Positions 1-7,899 are shown, counted from the first letter of the stretch. The stretch: 13,323 bases of DNA from an uncultured Paraprevotella sp. (GCA_910584955.1 CAJUDC010000068.1:1-13323); one strand, 5' to 3'. Notes: generated from the sequence alone by a model not told the origin. Translations and numbers: made by a program.

Positions 1-566
1 TCTTCACTGCGTATTCCCAAAGCGCTCATCAGAGAATATCCCAGTATCTCGGGCTTAAACCCGTTTCCCGCCAAGCGCTCCATGGCCAACAAAGTAATCT
101 CTTTACCGGTAGCTTTCTTCCATATCGGCCGCAAGGCTTCTCCGTAACGGATCTCATCGGGAACTACGATGAGGCGTTTGATCTCTCCCGCATCCACCAA
201 TGTCTCAAGAGCCTGTACAAAAAGGGGCGGATCGGATTCGACCGTCTCGTCCGGCAACATGCTCATCGTAAACTCCCCCAGCCTTTCTTCGGTAAACGCC
301 TGCCCGTCAATATCCCCGAAAGAAGAAGGATTAAAATTCTCCAGACACGTCCGTCCTTTACCGTGAATCATCACCACCTGCACCTCGTGCCCTCGCCCGA
401 ACACACCTCCGTCGAGCGCCACACACACCAGCCACTGAGCCAGATCGGCTTTAGGGATCCTGCGATTCAACATACGTTCAAAATTCACTATCAAGTCGAA
501 CGCCACCCTGTCCACATAATCGGCATCCACCAGTACGACGTTCTCTTTCCATTCTGTTTTCTTCAT
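1..566 (-). CDS. Conserved hypothetical protein (DUF6621-like), 3' end cut by window
   Basis: An open frame runs from an ATG at 566-564 to the window edge without a stop, giving 188 whole codons. The protein starts MKKTEWKENVVLVDADYVDR and ends near LMSALGIRSE. It looks soluble and cytoplasmic: there is no signal peptide or membrane segment, and the N-terminal half has alternating hydrophobic strands (VVLVDADYVDRVAFDL, VQVVMIHGK). From memory it resembles a Bacteroides-specific family annotated DUF6621, whose members are about this long and end in a similar way, so probably only a few residues are missing. The number is recalled, not searched. No catalytic motif is recognised, although the early Asp pair (VDAD) is reminiscent of nuclease-like Rossmann folds; that is only an impression. 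It is transcribed separately from the upstream peptidase gene, since a terminator and a promoter lie between them. Its leader is A-rich with no Shine-Dalgarno sequence. Confidence 0.82.
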   Translation of the reverse strand, partial: MKKTEWKENVVLVDADYVDRVAFDLIVNFERMLNRRIPKADLAQWLVCVALDGGVFGRGHEVQVVMIHGKGRTCLENFNPSSFGDIDGQAFTEERLGEFTMSMLPDETVESDPPLFVQALETLVDAGEIKRLIVVPDEIRYGEALRPIWKKATGKEITLLAMERLAGNGFKPEILGYSLMSALGIRSE

Positions 567-588
567 TTTCTATTTATTTTCCCGGTCA

Positions 589-620
589 CAAATTTAATAA
601 AAAACGAACAACAAATGCAA
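589..620 (-). promoter_or_regulatory. Putative Bacteroides-type promoter for the 1-566 gene
   Basis: On the minus strand, TAAATTTG (596-589) matches the Bacteroides -7 consensus TAnnTTTG exactly. A TTG at 620-618 lies 21 bases upstream, close to the expected -33 spacing. The predicted transcript would start near 582 and have a leader of about 16 bases. The assignment rests on consensus only. Confidence 0.5.
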
Positions 621-682
621 GGGTTGCCTTCCATCCTGCCGAAAAAGACAGGAAACTCTACGACGGTAAGGAAACAGACGGC

Positions 683-722
683 AAAAAAGCCGCCCGAAAG
701 AGACAGAACACTTTCAGGCAGC
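683..722 (-). terminator. Intrinsic terminator of the M60-like peptidase gene
   Basis: Read on the minus strand, GCTGCCTGAAAG (722-711) pairs over 12 bases with CTTTCGGGCGGC (700-689), using two G-U pairs and a 10-base loop. A run of six T follows at 688-683. It lies 29 bases past the peptidase stop codon and upstream of the promoter of the next minus-strand gene, so the two are separate transcription units. Confidence 0.85.
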
Positions 723-750
723 TTTCCTCCATCAGTCCAGGTAAAACTCC

Positions 751-3700
751 TTATCTGACAAACACTTTCTTTCCATTCACGATATAAATGCCATGTACCG
801 GTTTCCGGCTGATCCTACGGCCACTCAAATCATACATGACTTCCTCTGCCGGCGCCTTTGCCCCCATCTCGGCGATGCCGGTACTTATTCCCGGCATTCC
901 TACCGTTTCCAGTGTCGCGGAAGCCGCTGTTCCTACCAGGGTAATGTACCAATGCGAAGCCTCGGAACCTACATCCCAGCCTACCGTCTGATGCCCTTGC
1001 GAGGCGGCATCGTGTATCACCTGGTAACCTCCTCTGGTCTCCGCCTGCATATAGAACGTACCGTCGCCCACAGGTAACACATAATATTTCACGGCATCCG
1101 CCGTATCGGTAGCCTCTGCCATTACGGGAACCGACTGGGATATGCTTCCGACATAACACCCCGTACCTTTATTTTTCAGGTAATACAAATCGGGAGTAGT
1201 TGTCGGCACAAAGGTCCACAAATAATCATCCGTCAGATTGGTCGTCACATTATTCACGACACCTCCACTGCCATTCACCATGGAATATCGACCGTGCTGA
1301 TAATTCTTCCACGAATAGTAACTACCGGCCACAATCGGTATGGTCAGATCCGCAGTCTGCTTCAGCAGCAGTATCTCTGCCGACAAACTTTCTGTCAACT
1401 GTACATAAGAGGCGCTCTGACCGTCCGTCACGGCTTGTCGGGCCTGAGTGACCAATTCCTGCAAATGCCGGAGTTTCTCGCCCTTATAATAGCCTACTTT
1501 GGTCTGTGTCTCGTCTTTCAGATTCAAATAGGTGTCGGCCTGTTCCAAAGCCTTATTCAAAGCGGCTAATTTCTGCTCTGCCGTTCCGCTTTGTCCCACA
1601 GAGGATACGGCCACCTCCGTTCCGTCGGCATTCACCGCCACTATTCGGAATGTTCCGTTTTGGGCTGTCTCCATCGGTATGTCAAACGTATAACTGTTGG
1701 AAAAAGCCACCAGGCTGTCGACCGAATCATAGACCTTGAAACCTACACCGCCCGTACCCTGCATCGTAACGGTTGCGGCCACCCTGCCATACACATAGGA
1801 AGCCACCGGACTATCGGTTCCTCCATTCACGAACTCCGTATAATGTCCCAGATCGCCGGCCTGCCCCAAAGGCACGTCATACGTCACCTTGTTTCCCGAA
1901 ATGCCATCCGTACGAGGTATGGCCTTGATACGGTCTTCAATGAACATCAGCACGGTGTTTTTCTTCTTATACGTCTTTATTCTAGCTTTTGTAGCATCAA
2001 TGTCTTCCTGTTTGGCCGTCACATAAAAATCCGCATAATCCCCACAATACACATCATTTATCGGCTCAAAAAAGCCCCACACCTCAAAGAACTCGGTCAA
2101 GTCTTCTCCGGCCGCCTCACAGCATTTCTCTACAAAATGCAAGGATTCCCGGGCGGCATCCACCTTACCTTGCGGACGATAGATCGGATCCTCGCGCAAC
2201 AACTTGAACAGCGTCGGATAGAACGCCTTATTGTTCCCTGCCATGTGATAATACAGATAGAGCTGCCAGTACATACGCATCATATCGGAAATATCGTGCG
2301 ACACCCAAGGCACATGCTGCTGAAACTGCCTCATCACCGTACTGATCTTTCCACCGCGCGACATGTGCTTGCCGGTACGGAAAAGCGCCAGGTTCGAAAA
2401 CAAATTGTTCGAGGCCTCCGTTGTACCCACCATATTGATGGCTTCCTGATTCATGTGCCCCGTCTCGTGAGCAGGTGCCCATACATCAAAATCATTATTT
2501 TCGGGGTAGTAGTTAAGTACCAGGTTCTCGGATCCTCCATAATAGTTGGTCAGATAATGCGTTGCATACAGTCCCGAAAGCCCGTCGCCGCACCGCGCCC
2601 ACATCAGATTATTGAAATAGGTAGGATAAATATCTTCTCCTCCGGTCAGGTTATCCGGGGCTGCCGCCCGTTTGCCGTCGGCCACATCTTTACAGATCCC
2701 CATCAGTTCCTGCTGATAGCGTGTCATCTCGTCCCACCAGTCAATGCCCTGCTTCACCTTGTTCGGCATCACAGTGCGCATATGGGCCGTAGTGGTGTGC
2801 CAGATATGCCGGCTGCCTTTTACAATGAAATTGGGATGCGTGGAAAGAGCCAGCAGATCTACGTAATCCGCGTCCGTATGGCGTTCCTTATCCCAATACC
2901 CCGTCACGACACCTCCTTCTATATGAATGCGAAGATTCGGGAAATCGGCCACTTTTTTGGTCTTGTCCACCGTATTTACGGTATATAATACAAAAAACAT
3001 CATTTCATCCTGCGTACATCTTACCACATTGAAGCCTTTCTGCAACTCCGTGCCCGTATTTCGGGAGCGGATCGGATCGAAGCCAAGCTGACCGCCCAGA
3101 TAAAGCGTGGCGCCTTCGGGCACATCACCGCCCACAAACACATAGAGCATGTCTCCCGTATGGGCATACAGACCGGTCGGATTGTTCATATAAGAATAAG
3201 GGTTCGTATGTAGCGGACCGGCCCAACTGCTGGCATCGGAATACGGCTTGTAATCGTGTATACGGAATTCCTGTTCACGCGTCCCCCACGACCGGTTTTT
3301 GACCTTGACAGCCATCTGCTGAAGTGCCGCCGGCAAACCGTCGGCGGCCATTGCCGCTTTCAGTTCCGCATCACCGGAACCGGCATAAGCAGCATTCAGT
3401 GTGGTACAAGCCGCATCTGAAAAATACTTCGTCAGTTTGGCGGTATAACCTTCCTTATCAAGCGTCATGGCTTGATAGGCCTGATAGTCGGCCCGTGCCG
3501 CCGATATTTCGTCCGCCGTCATCGTAACCGGTTCGAATGTCCAGTAGCTTGCCGAATTATTGGCATCCCACCAGTTCACGACATTGTAAGAGGCATCGCA
3601 ATGCAGATAGCTGCCGCTTTTCAAAAGCCATTTATCCCCTTTGGCTGTCAGAGCTAAGGAATTCTGCGCATCTCCGGTCTGAAACATCTGCGACGTCCCG

Positions 3701-3972
3701 GTTTGAGGCTGTATGTAACGCCCCGTATACACATTCCTTACCGTGCAGGTATTATTATCGGCCACGCTCACCTCCCAATACTGATGGGCATAGACAGTTC
3801 CTTCCTGCTTCGTCTGGCAAACCACTCCTCGGGTTTCATAATTTTCCGCCATGATCATATCGGTACCGCGCCCGGCAACCAAACGATAAACGCCCGACGA
3901 CGGTTGTGCAAACGTAGACGAGCAACCCAACAAAAAACCCAACGCTCCTAAAAGTAAATCTTTTTTCCTCAT
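751..3972 (-). CDS. Exported M60-like (PF13402 type) zinc metallopeptidase with flanking beta-rich modules
   Basis: The 1073-residue protein carries HETGH at 502-506 and a TEASNN motif whose Glu519 lies 12 residues after the second His. This is the gluzincin arrangement of the M60-like family, HExxH followed by a distant Glu. Known M60 enzymes in gut bacteria cleave mucin-type O-glycoproteins, so a host or dietary glycoprotein substrate is inferred, not shown. The N-terminus is a signal peptide. It can be read as type II (LLGC, Cys17) or type I (cleavage near residue 22-23), and there is no acidic export signal after Cys17. Visible order: ricin-like beta module about 26-150, helical linker about 151-215, M60 N-terminal region about 225-360, catalytic region about 370-645, beta-sandwich-like region about 690-795, three-helix region about 797-872, second ricin-like module about 878-1014, Ser/Thr/Ala linker, and a C-terminal tail (YDLSGRRIS then GIYIVNGKKV) resembling a type IX secretion sorting tail. 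It is monocistronic. No SusC/SusD pair lies nearby in the window. Confidence 0.9.
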   Translation of the reverse strand: MRKKDLLLGALGFLLGCSSTFAQPSSGVYRLVAGRGTDMIMAENYETRGVVCQTKQEGTVYAHQYWEVSVADNNTCTVRNVYTGRYIQPQTGTSQMFQTGDAQNSLALTAKGDKWLLKSGSYLHCDASYNVVNWWDANNSASYWTFEPVTMTADEISAARADYQAYQAMTLDKEGYTAKLTKYFSDAACTTLNAAYAGSGDAELKAAMAADGLPAALQQMAVKVKNRSWGTREQEFRIHDYKPYSDASSWAGPLHTNPYSYMNNPTGLYAHTGDMLYVFVGGDVPEGATLYLGGQLGFDPIRSRNTGTELQKGFNVVRCTQDEMMFFVLYTVNTVDKTKKVADFPNLRIHIEGGVVTGYWDKERHTDADYVDLLALSTHPNFIVKGSRHIWHTTTAHMRTVMPNKVKQGIDWWDEMTRYQQELMGICKDVADGKRAAAPDNLTGGEDIYPTYFNNLMWARCGDGLSGLYATHYLTNYYGGSENLVLNYYPENNDFDVWAPAHETGHMNQEAINMVGTTEASNNLFSNLALFRTGKHMSRGGKISTVMRQFQQHVPWVSHDISDMMRMYWQLYLYYHMAGNNKAFYPTLFKLLREDPIYRPQGKVDAARESLHFVEKCCEAAGEDLTEFFEVWGFFEPINDVYCGDYADFYVTAKQEDIDATKARIKTYKKKNTVLMFIEDRIKAIPRTDGISGNKVTYDVPLGQAGDLGHYTEFVNGGTDSPVASYVYGRVAATVTMQGTGGVGFKVYDSVDSLVAFSNSYTFDIPMETAQNGTFRIVAVNADGTEVAVSSVGQSGTAEQKLAALNKALEQADTYLNLKDETQTKVGYYKGEKLRHLQELVTQARQAVTDGQSASYVQLTESLSAEILLLKQTADLTIPIVAGSYYSWKNYQHGRYSMVNGSGGVVNNVTTNLTDDYLWTFVPTTTPDLYYLKNKGTGCYVGSISQSVPVMAEATDTADAVKYYVLPVGDGTFYMQAETRGGYQVIHDAASQGHQTVGWDVGSEASHWYITLVGTAASATLETVGMPGISTGIAEMGAKAPAEEVMYDLSGRRISRKPVHGIYIVNGKKVFVR

Positions 3973-4234
3973 TGTCTGAATTTTTAATTAATACTATCCA
4001 TTATTTCACTACATCCGGTATATAGTTTTGCAAATATCCTTTTGTCACCGTTGTCAATGCAGTCCCCTTCAGACATTCATGGTCGTAGTTCCCGGGGAAG
4101 ACTTTTAAATAACGAAAGCAAAAATATACATCGGAATAATAAAATAAAATTGTTATCATATACATTACAACTTTTTAATACCCATAAACCAAATAAAATT
4201 CAAATATTGCAAGAAAAACGCAATTCGAGTTTCA

Positions 4235-4287
4235 ATCTGTAAAAAACAAAGCGTGAACTGCAAAAATCGCATCTTCATCTGTAAAAA
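4235..4287. repeat. 11-base direct repeat upstream of the HU-type gene
   Basis: ATCTGTAAAAA occurs at 4235-4245 and again at 4277-4287. The two copies start 42 bases apart, about four helical turns of B-DNA, and both are preceded by TTC. This could be a pair of protein-binding sites on one DNA face, or chance in an A-rich stretch. Confidence 0.45.
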
Positions 4288-4329
4288 TCAGGTCACCGTC
4301 CGAAGATATTTTCCGCCCGGACAAAGGTA

Positions 4330-4347
4330 TTTGCGACGCGTCGCAAA
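4330..4347. promoter_or_regulatory. Perfect 18-base palindrome, candidate operator
   Basis: TTTGCGACGCGTCGCAAA is identical to its reverse complement over 18 bases with no spacer. It ends 20 bases before the -7 element TAACTTTG of the HU-type gene, so it covers the place where a -33 element would sit. That position is typical of a dimeric regulator site. Which regulator binds is unknown; self-regulation by the HU-type protein is possible but has no direct support. Confidence 0.55.
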
Positions 4348-4367
4348 AGTTTCACAGCCAGACCGTT

Positions 4368-4375
4368 TAACTTTG
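4368..4375 (+). promoter_or_regulatory. -7 promoter element of the HU-type gene
   Basis: TAACTTTG matches TAnnTTTG exactly, 33 bases before the ATG. No TTG lies at the usual -33 distance; that region is occupied by the 18-base palindrome, which suggests an activated or repressed promoter. The leader contains a run of nine T (4394-4402) and no Shine-Dalgarno sequence. Confidence 0.5.
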
Positions 4376-4408
4376 CCTCCCGTTAATTCATTATTTTTTT
4401 TTATCATT

Positions 4409-5095
4409 ATGGCAAAATACGAAATGCGCGAGATGCCCGATCTGAGACAAACGGGCCGCACCGTCATCTATCCGAGGATGATTGTAGACCACCGGATGCA
4501 AACCGACGAATGGGTACAGCAGGCTGCACAAGGCAGCACATTCTCTTCCGGGGAAATCAAAGGTATGATAGCCTCGGTGGCACAACAACTGGCCCTGGCG
4601 CTGGCAGCCGGAGTATCGGTAAAACTGGAAGGACTGGGCACGTTTTCGCTCCGACTGGGCCTTTCGGCAGAAAGCCAAAGGGAGACAACGGAAAAAGGAA
4701 CGCCCCGACGCAACGCCCGCAGCATCCGGGTAAAAGGAGTTTCGTTCAGACCCGACAAGTTATTTCTGCAATCCATCAACCAATATTGCCGGCTGGAACG
4801 GCAGTCGCATACCGGCAAGCTCATAAGATGCCCCTATACGGCAGCGGAACGAAAACAGCAGGCCCTCGCCTATCTGACGGACCACCCCGTACTGACCGTC
4901 TCCGTGTATGCGACCTTGGTACAACTGAACCGGACCCAAGCGGGAAAAGAGCTTAAAGCTCTCGCCCAGGATCCCGAATCGGGCATAAAATGCAGCGGAA
5001 GAGGTTCACATAAACTTTACATCAAACAAGAGCGGGCATCGCCGTCCCTTACCTCCTGCGACGACATTGGCGACCGACAAGACGTCGGAGAATAA
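4409..5095 (+). CDS. HU-family DNA-binding protein with C-terminal winged-helix-like domain
   Basis: This 228-residue protein begins MAKYEMREMPDL. Residues about 1-130 resemble the Bacteroidetes HU-like domain (HU-HIG type, PF18291 as recalled). It has a helical N-terminal half, the motif VKLEGLGTFSL at 71-81, and a basic stretch (RRNARSIRVKGVSF, 100-113) where HU arms would lie. Residues about 143-206 read as a small winged-helix-like domain: helix YTAAERKQQALAYLTDH, second helix, LNRTQAGKELKAL recognition-type helix, then a basic wing ending HKLYIK. The last 20 residues are acidic and probably disordered. The start at 4409 is chosen over the upstream in-frame ATG at 4253 because the -7 element lies between them and family members start with MAKY. 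It probably acts as a nucleoid-associated or local regulatory protein. It points the same way as clpB, 162 bases upstream. Confidence 0.88.
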   Translation: MAKYEMREMPDLRQTGRTVIYPRMIVDHRMQTDEWVQQAAQGSTFSSGEIKGMIASVAQQLALALAAGVSVKLEGLGTFSLRLGLSAESQRETTEKGTPRRNARSIRVKGVSFRPDKLFLQSINQYCRLERQSHTGKLIRCPYTAAERKQQALAYLTDHPVLTVSVYATLVQLNRTQAGKELKALAQDPESGIKCSGRGSHKLYIKQERASPSLTSCDDIGDRQDVGE

Positions 5096-5096
5096 A

Positions 5097-5128
5097 GAAA
5101 TATTCACGCAACAGGCTGACAATATTTC
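5097..5128 (+). other. Inverted repeat just after the HU-type gene
   Basis: GAAATATT (5097-5104) and AATATTTC (5121-5128) are perfectly complementary around a 16-base loop, starting one base after the stop codon. No T run follows, so this is at best a weak transcript-end structure. Confidence 0.3.
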
Positions 5129-5149
5129 ACAAAAAGAGACATTCTGTCA

Positions 5150-5217
5150 CGTCAAAAGCATTGGCAAATGTTTTGATGCAGATACAGTGTCGGCCACCCG
5201 GATTTTCGGGACAGGCC
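5150..5217 (+). promoter_or_regulatory. Two predicted hairpins upstream of clpB
   Basis: The first hairpin (5150-5178) pairs CGTCAAAA with TTTTGATG and CATT with AATG around a GGCA loop, with one bulged G. The second (5192-5217) pairs GGCC with GGCC and CCCG with CGGG around a GATTTT loop. The CGGG could instead pair with CCCG at 5216-5219. They could end the HU transcript or structure the clpB leader. No TAnnTTTG promoter, CIRCE element or other heat-shock motif was found here, so how clpB is started is not resolved. Confidence 0.35.
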
Positions 5218-5243
5218 CGGAAACAAAACGTATATATTAAAAG

Positions 5244-5250
5244 AAAGGAG
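5244..5250 (+). promoter_or_regulatory. Shine-Dalgarno sequence of clpB
   Basis: AAAGGAG ends 7 bases before the clpB ATG. It is the clearest ribosome binding site in the window and fixes the clpB start; the other starts lack one. Confidence 0.75.
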
Positions 5251-5257
5251 ATATGCC

Positions 5258-7861
5258 ATGAACTTTAACAAATTTACCATCAAAGCGCAGGAAGCCGTGC
5301 AGGAAGCCGTAAATCTTGCCCGGGAGCACGGCCAGCAAGCCATTGAACCGGAACACTTGTTGGCAGGTATCCTGAAAACAGGCGAAAACGTTACGGGATT
5401 CCTGTTCCGCAAACTGGGAGTAAACGCCGCACACATCCGGCAAATCGTAAACGGACAGATCGCATCGCTGCCCCGGGTGGAAGGCGGAGAACCGTATCTT
5501 TCGCGCTCCGCCAATGAGGTGCTGAACAAGGCGCAGCAGGCGGCTTCCGAAGCCGGCGACGAATTCGTATCGCTGGAACCGTTGCTGCTGGCGTTGCTCA
5601 CCGTAAACAGTACGGCATCCAACATACTGAAAGATGCCGGTATGACGGAAAAAGAGCTGAAAGCCGCCGTCAACGAATTGCGCGGAGGCGAAAAAGTAAC
5701 TTCACAAACCAGCGAAGACACGTATCAGGCACTGAGCAAATATGCCAAGAACCTGATCGAAGAAGCGCGTTCGGGAAAGCTGGATCCCGTGATAGGACGT
5801 GATGAAGAGATACGGCGCGTTCTGCAGATACTGAGCCGACGGACCAAAAACAACCCGATACTGATCGGCGAACCGGGTACGGGAAAAACAGCCATTGTGG
5901 AAGGACTGGCTCACCGCATCCTGCGGGGCGACGTGCCGGAGAACCTGAAAGACAAACAACTGTTTTCGCTGGACATGGGCGCCCTGATAGCCGGAGCCAA
6001 ATACAAAGGTGAATTCGAAGAGCGTCTTAAGTCGGTCATCAACGAAGTGACCAAAAGTGAAGGGCGCATCATTCTTTTCATCGACGAGATACACACCTTG
6101 GTAGGTGCCGGCAAAGGCGAAGGGGCTATGGACGCCGCAAACATCCTGAAACCGGCACTGGCACGGGGAGAGTTGCGCAGCATCGGTGCCACAACGTTGG
6201 ACGAATACCAGAAGTATTTCGAGAAAGACAAGGCACTGGAAAGGCGATTCCAGTCGGTCATGGTGAACGAACCGGACACGCTGAGCACCATATCCATCCT
6301 GCGCGGACTGAAAGAGCGTTACGAGAACCATCACAAGGTACGGATTCAGGACGATGCCATCATTGCAGCCGTAGAGCTGTCCAACCGATACATCACAGAA
6401 CGTTTCCTGCCCGACAAAGCCATCGACCTGATGGACGAAGCAGCGGCCAAGTTACGTATGGAGAGAGATTCCGTGCCCGAAGAGCTGGACGAAATCTCCC
6501 GGCGGCTGAAACAACTGGAAATCGAGCGCGAAGCCATCAAGCGAGAGGACAACGCACCGAAACTGGAGCAGCTGAACAAAGAAATCGCCGAGCTGAAAGA
6601 ACAGGAGAATACGTATAAAGCCAAATGGCAAGGCGAGAAAGAACTGGTAAACCGCATCCAACAGGACAAACAGCAAATCGAACAACTGAAATTCGACGCC
6701 GAGAAAGCCGAGCGTGAAGGCGACTACGGACGAGTAGCTGAAATCCGCTACGGCAAACTGAAATCGCTGGAGGACGACATTGCCGCCATCGGGAAACAAC
6801 TGAAAGAGGCACAAAAAGGCGAGGCCATGATCAAAGAGGAAGTAACGGCCGAAGACATCGCCGACGTGGTGAGCCGATGGACGGGCATCCCGGTAAGCAA
6901 GATGATGCAAAGCGAACGGGAAAAGCTGTTGCATCTGGAAACCGAACTGCATCAACGCGTTATCGGACAGGACGAAGCCATACAGGCCGTCAGTGATGCC
7001 GTGCGCCGCAGCCGGGCCGGCCTGCAAGACCCGAAACGCCCCATCGGCTCGTTCATCTTCTTGGGAACGACCGGTGTGGGAAAGACCGAACTGGCCAAGG
7101 CTTTGGCCGAATATCTGTTCGACGACGAAACACTGATGACACGTATCGACATGTCGGAATACCAGGAAAAGTTCAGTGTGTCGCGCCTCATCGGAGCGCC
7201 TCCGGGCTACGTAGGCTACGACGAAGGAGGACAGCTGACCGAAGCCGTACGAAGAAAGCCGTATTCGGTGGTATTGTTCGACGAGATAGAAAAGGCGCAT
7301 CCCGACGTGTTCAACATCCTGCTGCAAGTGCTGGATGACGGCAGACTGACAGACAATAAAGGACGAACGGTGAACTTCAAGAACACCATCATCATCATGA
7401 CGAGCAACCTGGGAAGCGGATACATTCAGGGACAGTTTGAAAAGCTGTCGGATACAACCGACGAAGCGGCCCGCGAACGGCTGATAGAGGAGACCAAGAC
7501 GGAAGTGATGGGACTACTGAAAAAAACGATCCGACCGGAATTCCTGAACCGTATCGACGAGACTATCATGTTCCTGCCCTTGAACGAAACCGAAATAAAA
7601 GAAGTGGTGAACCTGCAAATCAAGAGCATCACACGCATGCTGGAAAGCAACGGGGTGGCGCTACAACTGACAGACCGCGCACTGGCCTTCCTGGCACATG
7701 CCGGTTACGATCCCGAATTCGGAGCACGTCCGGTGAAACGAGCCATACAGCGTTATCTGCTGAACGACTTGTCGAAAACATTACTGGCCGGACAGATAGA
7801 CCGCACCCGCCCGATCACGGTGGATGCAACCGCCGACGGACTCACCTTCGGCAATTCATAA
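5258..7861 (+). CDS. clpB: ATP-dependent protein disaggregase ClpB
   Basis: This 867-residue Hsp100 unfoldase is full length for the family. ClpB works in the cytoplasm as a hexamer with DnaK/DnaJ/GrpE to pull proteins out of aggregates after stress. Visible order: Clp N domain (about 1-145); first AAA+ module with Walker A GEPGTGKT (204-211), Walker B ILFIDE (272-277), pore loop KYKG (248-251) and ERR arginine finger region (328-330); coiled-coil middle domain about 400-525, rich in Glu/Lys/Gln, which separates ClpB from ClpA and ClpX; second AAA+ module with Walker A GTTGVGKT (603-610), Walker B VVLFDE (671-676), pore loop GYVG (650-653) and sensor-2 GARP (822-825). There is no ClpP-binding IGF/L loop, consistent with a disaggregase rather than a protease subunit. 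All key ATPase residues are intact. It has its own Shine-Dalgarno sequence and a strong terminator. Confidence 0.98.
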   Translation: MNFNKFTIKAQEAVQEAVNLAREHGQQAIEPEHLLAGILKTGENVTGFLFRKLGVNAAHIRQIVNGQIASLPRVEGGEPYLSRSANEVLNKAQQAASEAGDEFVSLEPLLLALLTVNSTASNILKDAGMTEKELKAAVNELRGGEKVTSQTSEDTYQALSKYAKNLIEEARSGKLDPVIGRDEEIRRVLQILSRRTKNNPILIGEPGTGKTAIVEGLAHRILRGDVPENLKDKQLFSLDMGALIAGAKYKGEFEERLKSVINEVTKSEGRIILFIDEIHTLVGAGKGEGAMDAANILKPALARGELRSIGATTLDEYQKYFEKDKALERRFQSVMVNEPDTLSTISILRGLKERYENHHKVRIQDDAIIAAVELSNRYITERFLPDKAIDLMDEAAAKLRMERDSVPEELDEISRRLKQLEIEREAIKREDNAPKLEQLNKEIAELKEQENTYKAKWQGEKELVNRIQQDKQQIEQLKFDAEKAEREGDYGRVAEIRYGKLKSLEDDIAAIGKQLKEAQKGEAMIKEEVTAEDIADVVSRWTGIPVSKMMQSEREKLLHLETELHQRVIGQDEAIQAVSDAVRRSRAGLQDPKRPIGSFIFLGTTGVGKTELAKALAEYLFDDETLMTRIDMSEYQEKFSVSRLIGAPPGYVGYDEGGQLTEAVRRKPYSVVLFDEIEKAHPDVFNILLQVLDDGRLTDNKGRTVNFKNTIIIMTSNLGSGYIQGQFEKLSDTTDEAARERLIEETKTEVMGLLKKTIRPEFLNRIDETIMFLPLNETEIKEVVNLQIKSITRMLESNGVALQLTDRALAFLAHAGYDPEFGARPVKRAIQRYLLNDLSKTLLAGQIDRTRPITVDATADGLTFGNS

Positions 7862-7899
7862 CATCAACTTTTAGAACTCCCTTCAAGTAAGGCAATGGC

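Larger units (their letters stand above)
3973..4408. other. Divergent intergenic region between the M60-like gene and the HU-type gene
   Basis: No convincing gene is present in these 436 bases. Positions about 4100-4260 are strongly AT-rich compared with the flanking coding DNA. Toward the minus-strand peptidase gene there are two candidate -7 elements: TATTTTTG at 4126-4119 (full match to TAnnTTTG) and GATATTTG at 4038-4031 (one mismatch, closer to the start). Neither has a well-spaced TTG, so the peptidase promoter is unresolved. A TAGTTTTG at 4023-4030 faces the HU-type gene. An 11-base direct repeat and an 18-base palindrome are listed separately. The frame of the HU-type gene stays open back to 4253, but that extension contains the gene's own best promoter and looks unlike coding sequence. 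Confidence 0.6.

Noticed and set aside
683..722. Possible CRISPR-like or mobile-element repeat
   Set aside because: It is a single inverted repeat followed by a T run at the end of a gene, fully explained as an intrinsic terminator.
1591..2988. 465-residue plus-strand open frame opposite the M60-like gene
   Set aside because: It lies wholly antisense to a gene with intact catalytic motifs, is rich in His/Arg/Ile as expected from reading antisense, and shows no recognisable domain.
4042..4242. 66-residue plus-strand open frame in the intergenic region
   Set aside because: Low-complexity Asn/Lys/Ile-rich translation of AT-rich DNA with no ribosome binding site or recognisable motif.
4253..4408. 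52-residue N-terminal extension of the HU-type protein
   Set aside because: The extension contains the best -7 element and the palindrome, has no similarity to the family start, and the protein starting at 4409 begins with the expected MAKY.
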